The notes under the pieces: generated by a model | Told to the model about the DNA's origin: nothing | Seen by the model: only the letters and a program-made list of their open reading frames with translations | The model's database searches: none | Made by a program: the position numbers and the translations under genes | Shown: one piece after another, positions 53,423 to 61,731 of the stretch | Layout: every line of letters starts with the position of its first letter | How positions within the stretch are numbered: the first letter of the stretch is position 1 | Source: JAHJQZ01 sp963675235 | GTDB taxonomy: Bacteria > Pseudomonadota > Alphaproteobacteria > Rhizobiales > Devosiaceae | Direction: 5' to 3' | NCBI GenBank assembly: GCA_963675235.2 | Contig: CAXXFU010000012.1 | Span: forward strand, 1 to 64,000 | DNA length: 64,000 bases

Positions 53423-55552
53423 ATGAAAATAAAGAGTGTAAGTGTATTCCTTATCTTGATGTATAGCATGCTGGTAGGATGTTCCAGTAAAAATGTGGTG
53501 TACTATGTTGGAAGTACAGAGAATGATCTATATGATTTGCTTGGTCAGGTAGATTTGGAGGTTAGGCTATCTCCTACGCTGGAGGATGCTGTGAAAAAGT
53601 CAACAGAGGGAATCGGAATTATTAAGGTATCGGATAATTATCCACAAAAAGAACAAGGCGTTTCGGATGAATTGTACCAGGCGATTAAAGAAAAGAATCT
53701 TAAATTATACATCGAGTACCCCGAGGATTTTCCGGGAATAGAATTAGGGAAGAATGTCCTCCAAACCAATTACGAAAGGGGAGTGATAACTGCCGATGTT
53801 TTTGGGGCAAGTCTGACGCGAATGGATATCATTGGGTTAAATGATTGTCATTTTCTGGAAACGAAGGAAAAAGAACCCTTAATTGTTTTGGCAAAAGTTG
53901 CAGGATTTGACCATGCCGCTTATGGATTGGAGGAAACGGATGATTATCCCCTGCTTTTTCATAAAGAGAATGCTTTAATTGCAACAACAAAGTTGAGCAA
54001 TTACCGAACAGGAAGGTATGGCCCAAATGATTCCTGGCAAGCAGTTTGGAAATATATTTTGACTTGGGTTAGTTCCGATAAAGAGTTAAAAGTTCCTGAG
54101 CTTAAATCAGAGGTATCTCCAATGTTCTCCAAGGAAGAACCGCTTCCTGAAAGTGCATCTACTGAAGCTGTGAAAAAAGGAGTAGAATGGTTTTATAACG
54201 GACGCTTTTTTATTCATTCGGATTGGGCTGAATCGTGGTGGCAAAAGTATCAGGGAGATGGCACGGAACCTTGGGGGCCCCCTTTAGATCAAGCGTTACC
54301 CAATGGGGATGGTTCTTTGGGAATACTGGAAGGACATGCATCAACGATCTATCACGACGGCGACCAGCTTTATCGGTATTGGCTTCGGGCTGATGTGCAG
54401 GGTGAAGTTGCTTACGCAATGGCTGCCGCAGGCAATTTATTGAAAAAACCGGCTTATAATGATGTCGCAACGAAGCTACTGGATATGGTTTACTTTAATT
54501 CTGTTTTTTCTGCCGGATTAAAAAGCGATAAAGAGAGTGACGTGTATGGACTGTTAGGATGGTCGCATACGCATCCTTGGGTTTTTTATGGAGATGATAA
54601 TGCGCGCTTTTTATTGGGAGCAATTGGTGCTTCAGCTTATTTGGGTAGTGATAAGTGGGATGAAAAGATTGCTGAAACGATACTGGCTAATTTCCGAACA
54701 ACCGGGAAGTTAGGATTCAGAAGTGGGCGCTTGGAGGAAAAGCCGATCTTAGAGGCTGGCATAGAAAAACTACAGAATAGAGAGCTGGTAAATCCACATC
54801 CTCACTTTGAATCGTGGCTTTGGGCCTGTTACTTGTGGTTGTATGATAAAACGAATTATGTGCCGCTTTTGGAGAAGACGAAAACAGCTATTCAGATAAC
54901 CATGGAAGCTTATCCTGATCGGTGGAATTGGACCAACGGAATTCAACAGGAAAGAGCACGTATGATCTTGCCTTTGGCTTGGCTGGTTCGAGTTGAAGAC
55001 ACTCCAAAACACCGAGCATGGCTCGATCAAATCGTGGGTGAGGTTCTGGATAATCAGGTTGCCTGTGGTGCAATTCGAGAAGAACTAGGCGCAGGGCCGG
55101 GGCAGTTTGGACGAACCAATTCGAATAAAGCTTATGGCACAACCGAAGCTCCATTGATCTTCGAAAATGGCGATCCGGTGGCAGACATGCTTTATACGGT
55201 GAATTTTGCTTTTTTCGGACTTAATGAGGCTGCTGAAGCCACGGGAGATCCTAAGTACAAGGAAGCCGTTGATAAAATGGCTGATTTTCTGATCCGAATT
55301 CAAGTTCAAAGTGAGAAGCATAAAGATGTGGATGGTGCTTGGTTTAGGGCTTTTGATTATAATCGGTGGGACTATTGGGCATCAAATGCCGATCATGGTT
55401 GGGGAGCTTGGTCAACTTTAACTGGCTGGATTCAGAGCTGGATTGTGGCGACTCAAGTGTCTGTTCAAAATGAAAGTAGTTTTTGGCAGGCTACCAGCCA
55501 TTCGTCAATTAATGAGCACATGGATGAGGTCGTAAATAGAATGATGAATTAG
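53423..55552 (+). CDS. Lipoprotein with a six-hairpin (alpha/alpha)6 domain, candidate glycan-active enzyme
   Basis: A 709-residue lipoprotein (SVFLILMYSMLVGCSSKNVV). The first about 240 residues look like a Rossmann/amidotransferase-like sensor fold (GIGIIKVSDNYP, VLAKVAGFDHAAYGLEET, GRYGPNDSWQAVWKYILTWV). From about residue 260 to the end there are repeated helical pairs with aromatic and acidic clusters (EWFYNGRFFIHSDWAESWWQ, DGDQLYRYWLRADVQGEVAY, HPHFESWLWACYLWLYDKTN, HGWGAWSTLTGWIQSWIVAT). This is the pattern of six-hairpin glycosidases and polysaccharide lyases. I cannot assign a CAZy family or catalytic residues. It is the only candidate enzyme in PUL4. Confidence 0.6.
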   Translation: MKIKSVSVFLILMYSMLVGCSSKNVVYYVGSTENDLYDLLGQVDLEVRLSPTLEDAVKKSTEGIGIIKVSDNYPQKEQGVSDELYQAIKEKNLKLYIEYPEDFPGIELGKNVLQTNYERGVITADVFGASLTRMDIIGLNDCHFLETKEKEPLIVLAKVAGFDHAAYGLEETDDYPLLFHKENALIATTKLSNYRTGRYGPNDSWQAVWKYILTWVSSDKELKVPELKSEVSPMFSKEEPLPESASTEAVKKGVEWFYNGRFFIHSDWAESWWQKYQGDGTEPWGPPLDQALPNGDGSLGILEGHASTIYHDGDQLYRYWLRADVQGEVAYAMAAAGNLLKKPAYNDVATKLLDMVYFNSVFSAGLKSDKESDVYGLLGWSHTHPWVFYGDDNARFLLGAIGASAYLGSDKWDEKIAETILANFRTTGKLGFRSGRLEEKPILEAGIEKLQNRELVNPHPHFESWLWACYLWLYDKTNYVPLLEKTKTAIQITMEAYPDRWNWTNGIQQERARMILPLAWLVRVEDTPKHRAWLDQIVGEVLDNQVACGAIREELGAGPGQFGRTNSNKAYGTTEAPLIFENGDPVADMLYTVNFAFFGLNEAAEATGDPKYKEAVDKMADFLIRIQVQSEKHKDVDGAWFRAFDYNRWDYWASNADHGWGAWSTLTGWIQSWIVATQVSVQNESSFWQATSHSSINEHMDEVVNRMMN

Positions 55553-55590
55553 TATAGAGCAAATAGGTTTTGGGCTAATTAAATATGGAG

Positions 55591-55631
55591 AGCTCCAGTG
55601 TAATTCACTTGCACTGGAGCTTTTTATTTTG
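55591..55631 (+). terminator. Intrinsic terminator after the six-hairpin gene
   Basis: Perfect arms AGCTCCAGTG (55591-55600) and CACTGGAGCT (55612-55621) are followed by TTTTATTTTG. It is a strong rho-independent terminator 38 bases after the stop. Confidence 0.92.
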
Positions 55632-55800
55632 AGTGAATTCGATAGTTGATTCAGTAGCGTGTTTTTTCAAATAAAGCCAAGTACAAAATTTTCAGGGTTG
55701 AATTGTAATCGTTTTGTAATTTCTTTTATAAAATTGTAATCTGTTTGCCAATTCTTGTTTGTGTGTCTTGGTGCCCGTTGCCTTTAACTGATGAAGAATA

Positions 55801-56478
55801 ATGCCGAATAATATTTTACCCCTTAAGTTGAACTACTGCAAGTCGTTTATTATTTTATTTTTCGTATCGTTTAGTCAAGCTAAAGCTCGTCCTGAGCAAG
55901 ACAAAACAGAGTTCGAAGAGTTTTGGCAGGAATTTTATGTGTATCATAATATTAGTAAGAAGTTTAGTTCTGAAGTTCTTTTCAATAACCTTTATGGTTC
56001 CGAGCAGGGTTTTTATGATTGGTTTGTCGAAGGGAAGCTTCGATATCGTTTAAACTCATGGGTGAACTTTGAAGCCATGTACCGGCATGAGAATTATAAG
56101 TTGGGTGATCGGAGAGTGGCGGAGTACCGTCCGATGTTTAGAACCTCACTGAAGAAAAGTGTTGGAAAATGGAGTTTCCGGAACAGGCATAAGGTGGAGT
56201 ATCGACTTTTTGAAGTGGGAGAATCACATGTTCGGTATCGAACTGACATAAAAATCAAACCTCAGCTAAATTGGACCTCGCTGAAGCTCAATCCGTATGT
56301 GACAGAAGAAATATTTGTTGCCCATCAACAGTATAACCGCAATCGCGTGTATGCTGGAATTGAGGGGAAAAAGGGAAAAATTGAACCCGGAGCATACCTG
56401 TTGTTGCAATCGAATAATAACACCGATCTTTGGGCACATCGTCTGATTGTTGGCCTTGTTTTGGGGCTCGAATTATAG
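55801..56478 (+). CDS. DUF2490 family outer-membrane-type protein
   Basis: A 225-residue exported protein (signal about residues 10-29, CKSFIILFFVSFSQAKA). The mature part alternates polar and aromatic residues in short beta strands: FWQEFYVYHNISKKFSSEVL, LRYRLNSWVNFEAMYRHENY, FRNRHKVEYRLFEVGESHVR. It ends in LIVGLVLGLEL. This matches DUF2490, predicted small beta-barrels of unknown function common in Bacteroidota. It has its own terminator-isolated transcription unit between PUL4 and PUL5, and its link to either locus is only positional. Confidence 0.75.
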   Translation: MPNNILPLKLNYCKSFIILFFVSFSQAKARPEQDKTEFEEFWQEFYVYHNISKKFSSEVLFNNLYGSEQGFYDWFVEGKLRYRLNSWVNFEAMYRHENYKLGDRRVAEYRPMFRTSLKKSVGKWSFRNRHKVEYRLFEVGESHVRYRTDIKIKPQLNWTSLKLNPYVTEEIFVAHQQYNRNRVYAGIEGKKGKIEPGAYLLLQSNNNTDLWAHRLIVGLVLGLEL

Positions 56479-56555
56479 TTGCCCCAAGAATGGACTGGGC
56501 TTAAATAGTTATTTATTCTGATCTTTTTTTAAGTTTGTTAGATCAAACTAGCCGG

Positions 56556-57137
56556 ATGGATACAGCGTTTAATCAAGATCGAATTTTGGAGGAGCTTGCA
56601 AAAAGTAACAAGCAAGCTTTAGAGGAATTATTCAATTACTATTATCCGAGGCTCTATAACTTCTCAAAATCATTCCTGAAACTTGAAGATGGTATTGATG
56701 ATGTTCTGCAAGAGGTATTCCTAAAAATCTGGCATAATCGGGCAGAGATTAAACGTTCAGAATCATTCAATTCGTACATTTTTACGATAACCCGAAATTT
56801 GTTGCTGAACGAATTAAGAAGTCGTTTGAACAACCAAAAGCTTCGTGATCGTATTCTGGAGGCTTCTGTGGCCGAAGAATTCCTTTCGATGGGCAATGTG
56901 GAGTATGATGAGTTAAAAGAAAAGGTTGAGGAAATTATCAATGAACTTCCTCAAAAGCAAAGAGAGATTTTTAGAATGAGTCGCATCGAAGGACTTTCCC
57001 ATAAAGAAATTGCAGAAAAGAAAAGTATTTCGACAAAAACAGTTGAGTATCATATTGGGCAGTCAATCAGTATGATAAAATCGAGACTGGAGACCATAGG
57101 CTTCTTGTCTGTGTTGTATTTTTACCTCTTCCTGTAA
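56556..57137 (+). CDS. FecI-like ECF sigma factor of PUL5
   Basis: From ATG 56556 (MDTAFNQDRILEELAKSNKQ) the product is 193 residues. A TTG at 56535 could add seven. Region 2 reads LEELFNYYYPRLYNFSKSFL and IDDVLQEVFLKIWHNRAEIK. Region 4 reads LPQKQREIFRMSRIEGLSHK followed by EIAEKKSISTKTVEYHIGQS. The short hydrophobic end (GFLSVLYFYLFL) is shared with the other sigmas. A fecR gene follows within 70 bases. Confidence 0.92.
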   Translation: MDTAFNQDRILEELAKSNKQALEELFNYYYPRLYNFSKSFLKLEDGIDDVLQEVFLKIWHNRAEIKRSESFNSYIFTITRNLLLNELRSRLNNQKLRDRILEASVAEEFLSMGNVEYDELKEKVEEIINELPQKQREIFRMSRIEGLSHKEIAEKKSISTKTVEYHIGQSISMIKSRLETIGFLSVLYFYLFL

Positions 57138-57155
57138 ATTTTCTTGATTTTTATT

Positions 57156-57182
57156 TAGGGATGGATCCTTTTGCTGTGTATT
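57156..57182 (+). promoter_or_regulatory. Candidate ECF promoter upstream of PUL5 fecR
   Basis: TAGGGAT (57156-57162) and TGTGTATT (57175-57182) are separated by 12 bases, with the fecR ATG 19 bases further on. The boxes and spacing agree with PUL3 and PUL4. Confidence 0.5.
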
Positions 57183-57200
57183 ACTAGTAGAAGACACAAA

Positions 57201-58181
57201 ATGAAGAATCTATTCAAAAAATATTTCCAGTCGGTCATCACTCCGAATGAGTTTGATCAGTTTTCAGATTTTATCAATCAGAAAAAGAATGAACCAGCAA
57301 TTCACCGGTTCATGGATGATGAATGGCAACGACAGTCTCAAGAAACATTTTCTGAGAAACAAAATCCACTGCTGCTACAAAAAATCAAGCACACAATTAT
57401 AAATGAAGAGCTTAGCCGCTCGTTGCAGAGGGCCAAGTATTATTCCCTAGGACTGAAAATAGCAGCTGTTCTTATGGTGGGGCTAGTTATTGCCAATGTT
57501 TGGCTGTATCGGGGACAAGAGCCGGGCGATGAAAAACAGCTGGTTCAAACAGTAAGCGTCCCGAATGGGGCAAAGACCGAATTTGAATTGCCAGATGGAT
57601 CAACAGTCTGGTTGAATGCTGGAACAACAATTTCGTATGCTGCAAATTTTGAGAAGAATCGCTCAGTAGAACTTCGTGGAGAGGCCTTTTTTGATGTGGT
57701 AAAGAGCAAAAATACATTCTCCGTAAAAACAAAGTCAGGAAGTGTAGCGGTATTGGGGACAGCCTTTAATGTACAGGCCTATGAGGAAGGCGAATTCACA
57801 ACAACTTTGGAACGTGGGCGAGTTGAAATTCTGAATAAGAAGGGGACGAAATTGGGAATTTTAGAGCCCGGAGATCAAGTACAATTGGTCGATAATCAAT
57901 TCGTGAAAGATCAGGTAGATACACGGATCTATACTTCATGGAAAGATGGAAAATTGATTTTTGTGCGAGAAACCTTTCCTGTTGCCATGCGACGTTTGGA
58001 ACGATGGTTTAATGTCGATATTCAGTATTCAAGTGATGATTTTGAAGGCTCTTGGTTTTCAGGAACCTTCGAGAATGAAACGATAAGCGAGGCAATGGAT
58101 ATTATTTGCAAAACAGCATCGGTTACCTATTCGTACAACTCGAAAAAACGAATAATAAAAATAAGTGCGTTGAAAAAATAA
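57201..58181 (+). CDS. FecR-type anti-sigma factor of PUL5
   Basis: From ATG 57201 (MKNLFKKYFQSVITPNEFDQ) the product is 326 residues; the frame opens ten codons earlier at a TTG. A transmembrane segment (LKIAAVLMVGLVIANVWLY) lies near residue 90. The FecR domain (PNGAKTEFELPDGSTVWLNA, RGEAFFDVVKSKNTFS, VLGTAFNVQAYEEGEF) and the C-terminal DUF4974-like domain (VRETFPVAMRRLERWFNVD) follow. It is the link between the STN domain of the following SusC and the sigma factor. Confidence 0.92.
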   Translation: MKNLFKKYFQSVITPNEFDQFSDFINQKKNEPAIHRFMDDEWQRQSQETFSEKQNPLLLQKIKHTIINEELSRSLQRAKYYSLGLKIAAVLMVGLVIANVWLYRGQEPGDEKQLVQTVSVPNGAKTEFELPDGSTVWLNAGTTISYAANFEKNRSVELRGEAFFDVVKSKNTFSVKTKSGSVAVLGTAFNVQAYEEGEFTTTLERGRVEILNKKGTKLGILEPGDQVQLVDNQFVKDQVDTRIYTSWKDGKLIFVRETFPVAMRRLERWFNVDIQYSSDDFEGSWFSGTFENETISEAMDIICKTASVTYSYNSKKRIIKISALKK

Positions 58182-58213
58182 ACGAAGGAATATGAGAATA
58201 AGCTAACTAAAAC

Positions 58214-58248
58214 AAAAGAAGCAGGAAATGCGACTTCCTACTTCTTTT
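58214..58248 (-). terminator. Stem-loop at the fecR-susC junction of PUL5, reads as a minus-strand terminator
   Basis: Arms 58214-58227 and 58235-58248 pair over 13 of 14 positions around a 7-base loop. The single mismatch C58222-A58240 becomes G.U on the minus strand, where CTTCTTTTGTTTTAG forms the T-rich tail. The plus strand also has TTTT inside the second arm, so plus-strand activity is possible. Confidence 0.7.
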
Positions 58249-58292
58249 CAATAATTGATTTATAAGGAGTACAAACCAATCATTACAAAATT

Positions 58293-61200
58293 ATGGAAAA
58301 AAAACGAGGTTGCGATGACCAATGGTCGTCTCTTAACCAAACTTTATTGAAAATGAAATTAACAACTTTCATTCTGCTGCTCTCAATCATGGGAGCGTTT
58401 GCTTCAAAAAGTTTCTCCCAAACTAACCGGTTAACGATGACGGTGCAAGATGTGCGCATGGAGGATTTCTTGAAGCTTGTTGAAAATCAGTCTTCTTATC
58501 GCTTTTTTTATAGTGGCGAGATTGATGTTGATCAAAAAGTATCAGTGAGTTTTAGTGATTCTCCAATTAATCAGGTGTTGGATGAGGTATTGCTTAATGC
58601 AGGGATCACTTATGAAATTAAAGGACGTCAGGTTATTCTGTCATCGTCCAATCCAGCTGTTCAAACAGGGAAAATAGACGTGAATGGAACCATTAAGGAT
58701 TTTTCCGGACAGCCACTTCCTGGGGTAACGGTACTTGTTAAAGGAACTACCCAGGGAACCATTTCTGATTTTGATGGAAACTATACTCTAAAAGATGTTC
58801 CGGCAGATGCTATTTTGGTTTTTTCTTTTGTCGGAATGCGGACAGAAGAAATGGCCGTCTTGGGCAAAAGCGTGCTTAATATCACCATGGTAGAGGATGC
58901 CATTGGTATTGAGGAAGTGGTTGCTGTAGGCTATGGCACTCAGAAAAAAGTAAATCTGACAGGGGCAGTTTCTGCCGTAAAAATGGAAGAGGTTTTGGGA
59001 GAGCGTCCGGTTACTGGATTGGGAACCATCTTACAAGGTGCTGTTCCGGGATTCACATCCTCATCCTCTGCGATTCCAGGAGGCGGAAATAATTTTAATA
59101 TCAGAGGTTTGGAGTCAATTAATGGCGGTGCTCCCCTGGTGCTGGTCGATAATGTGGTATATAATGACTTATACCTAATTAATCCGGATGATATTGAGAG
59201 TATTTCAGTCTTGAAGGATGCTTCTTCTGCTGCAATTTACGGGGCTCGCGCATCTTTTGGAGTCATTTTGATCACGACAAAAAAAGGAAAACGAGATGAG
59301 AATCTTTCAATTAGTTATAACAATAATTTTGCGGTATCAACGGTGAATAGTCTTCCAAAATTGGCTGCCCCTTCAGATATGATTCAAACATTAAAAGATG
59401 GAGAGTATTCATCTATCTGGTCCGGCCAGAATATTGATACTTACACGGAGTTGCTTCAAGACTATCGAAATAATCCGGCAGCCTATCCTTTGGGCTGGAC
59501 CGAAGCTAATGGAACCAAGTACTTCCTGAAAGAAACCGATGTGATGGGCGATATGTTTGAACCATCGTGGAAACAAACACATAACATTTCGGTGCATGGG
59601 GGAAGTGAAAAAATTAATTATCGAATTTCGCTAGGGTATACCGATGAAGATGGGATTTTGGTTACGGATAAAGATGGGTTTAAAAGAACCAGTGTTTCTT
59701 CTTATGTGAGTGGAGACATTACATCGTGGCTAACAACATCTCTGGATATTAAATACAACACTGGTGATAAGCAATATCCTCATCTGGATGGAAGTAGCGA
59801 GTTAAGGCTGTGGCCAACGAATCTACCCTCTTATCATCCGGATAGTTCACTGCCTTATGGAACCGATGGAGATGAGTACCTGGTGATGACTCCGGCTAAC
59901 CTCATCAAAGAAGTTGATGTGTCAGAAAGGGTGAGTGATAATACTCGGATTTTTTCACGTACTGAGATTAAACCCTTAAAAGGCTTAAAAGCTATTTTTG
60001 AATATTCTTATCAAATGGGTTTGACGGATAATCAGAACTATGCCAACTACTTTCAGGTTCACCAAGGATTAGCTGAGAGTATAAAACCATCAACCACGAC
60101 TAGTCCGTTTTCGACATCAAGGGCGACAACAAAATACACAACGATCAATGCTTTTACCAGTTACGAAAGAACAATAGGTGAGTCGCATAACCTGTCAGGA
60201 GTCATTGGTTACAACCAGGAATACAATGATTACAGATACTTGTCCTCCAAGGCATTCAATATGATTAACAATGAGCTTCCTTCTTTGAGTGGAACCAATG
60301 GGTTAACACCACCAGAGACAAGTGATAGCTACGATGAGTATGCTCTTAGAGGTGGCTTTTTCAGAGTTAATTATAACTATGCGCAGAAATACTTTGTCGA
60401 GTTTAATGGTCGCTATGATCTGTCTTCCAAGTTCCCTACTGATTATCGTGCTGGTTTCTTCCCATCGGTGTCAGCTGCTTGGAATCTCGCAAAAGAATCA
60501 TTCATGGAGTCAACGAAAAGAACGATTTCTTTATTAAAGTTAAGAGGCTCATACGGAACTTTGGGTAACCAGAATATTGGGAATTATGGCTTTCTGCCTA
60601 CCTTTCCCGTGGTTGATGGTAACTGGATTTATAATGGTCTTATTCCTCAAACGATGGGCGGGTTGCCAATGGTTCGTGCGAATTATACCTGGGAAGAAGT
60701 CAATACGGTTAATGGAGGGCTTGACTTCGGATTCTTAAATAACAGACTAAGTGGTTCTTTCGATATTTATCAGCGTAACACTCTCGGAATGTTGGGGCCA
60801 GCCGAAGAACTTCCTGCTGTTGCCGGAGCAACTGCCCCCAAACAAAATGCCGCTGATATGGAGACCAATGGATGGGAGTTTGCACTTAAGTGGAAAGGTA
60901 CTGTCGGTAAAGTAAAATATGGGCTTGGTTTTAACATTTACGATTCCCGTTCAACGATTACAAAGTATAAGAATGAGACCAAATTATTATCTGCACCCTA
61001 TTATGAAGGACAGGAGATTGGCGAGATTTGGGGCTATGTGACCGATGGTTTCTATACTGCAAGCGACTTTGATGCCAACGGGGCTTTGAATAGTGATGTT
61101 GTTAGTATCAAGGGGGTTACTTCTCATGAAGGAGACATTAAGTTTAAAAATTTAATGGATGATGAAGCCAGCGAAAATAGAATTGATACAGGGGACAATA

Positions 61201-61727
61201 CTGTGGATAATCCGGGCGACCGAAAGGTTATTGGTAACAGTCGTCCTCGTTACCAGTATGGTGTAAATGGTTCAGCTGATTGGAAAAACTTTGGATTATC
61301 TTTTATTCTGCAAGGTGTTGGTAAACGGGATGCCTGGATTGGTGGAAATATCATTTTTCCTATGGCTAGCCAGTATGGAACTGTTTACGCTGATCAGGTT
61401 GGTAAAATATGGACACCTGAAAATAAGGACAATGCGTATTATGGTCGTATCTATGAAAATGGAGGAAGTTCCCAAGGGGCAAATCAAAGAGTTTCTGATA
61501 AGTTCCTGAGTAATGCCGCTTACTTGCGTGTCAAGAATATCACACTTAGCTACAGCTTACCAAAAAGTCTTCTGAATAGAATTCGTTTAAATAATGTTAA
61601 GGTGTTCTTTAGTGGAGAAAACCTGTTCACGTTCGATCATCTTCCAGAAGGAATTGATCCTGAAAATTTAGGATGGACTTATCCCCAATACAGAACGATC
61701 TCCTTTGGTCTAAACTTAAATTTATAA
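58293..61727 (+). CDS. SusC-like TonB-dependent transporter with STN domain, PUL5
   Basis: A 1144-residue outer-membrane importer. A leader of some 20 residues precedes the signal (MKLTTFILLLSIMGAFASKS). An STN domain (MTVQDVRMEDFLKLVENQSS), a carboxypeptidase-D-like domain (NGTIKDFSGQPLPGVTVLVK), the plug (AVGYGTQKKVNLTGAV, ISVLKDASSAAIYGARASFG) and a barrel ending in TISFGLNLNL follow. It is closest to the PUL4 SusC among those present (GEIWGYVTDG, NPGDRKVIGNSRPR). The SusD start is only 4 bases after its stop. Confidence 0.95.
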   Translation: MEKKRGCDDQWSSLNQTLLKMKLTTFILLLSIMGAFASKSFSQTNRLTMTVQDVRMEDFLKLVENQSSYRFFYSGEIDVDQKVSVSFSDSPINQVLDEVLLNAGITYEIKGRQVILSSSNPAVQTGKIDVNGTIKDFSGQPLPGVTVLVKGTTQGTISDFDGNYTLKDVPADAILVFSFVGMRTEEMAVLGKSVLNITMVEDAIGIEEVVAVGYGTQKKVNLTGAVSAVKMEEVLGERPVTGLGTILQGAVPGFTSSSSAIPGGGNNFNIRGLESINGGAPLVLVDNVVYNDLYLINPDDIESISVLKDASSAAIYGARASFGVILITTKKGKRDENLSISYNNNFAVSTVNSLPKLAAPSDMIQTLKDGEYSSIWSGQNIDTYTELLQDYRNNPAAYPLGWTEANGTKYFLKETDVMGDMFEPSWKQTHNISVHGGSEKINYRISLGYTDEDGILVTDKDGFKRTSVSSYVSGDITSWLTTSLDIKYNTGDKQYPHLDGSSELRLWPTNLPSYHPDSSLPYGTDGDEYLVMTPANLIKEVDVSERVSDNTRIFSRTEIKPLKGLKAIFEYSYQMGLTDNQNYANYFQVHQGLAESIKPSTTTSPFSTSRATTKYTTINAFTSYERTIGESHNLSGVIGYNQEYNDYRYLSSKAFNMINNELPSLSGTNGLTPPETSDSYDEYALRGGFFRVNYNYAQKYFVEFNGRYDLSSKFPTDYRAGFFPSVSAAWNLAKESFMESTKRTISLLKLRGSYGTLGNQNIGNYGFLPTFPVVDGNWIYNGLIPQTMGGLPMVRANYTWEEVNTVNGGLDFGFLNNRLSGSFDIYQRNTLGMLGPAEELPAVAGATAPKQNAADMETNGWEFALKWKGTVGKVKYGLGFNIYDSRSTITKYKNETKLLSAPYYEGQEIGEIWGYVTDGFYTASDFDANGALNSDVVSIKGVTSHEGDIKFKNLMDDEASENRIDTGDNTVDNPGDRKVIGNSRPRYQYGVNGSADWKNFGLSFILQGVGKRDAWIGGNIIFPMASQYGTVYADQVGKIWTPENKDNAYYGRIYENGGSSQGANQRVSDKFLSNAAYLRVKNITLSYSLPKSLLNRIRLNNVKVFFSGENLFTFDHLPEGIDPENLGWTYPQYRTISFGLNLNL

Positions 61728-61731
61728 AATC

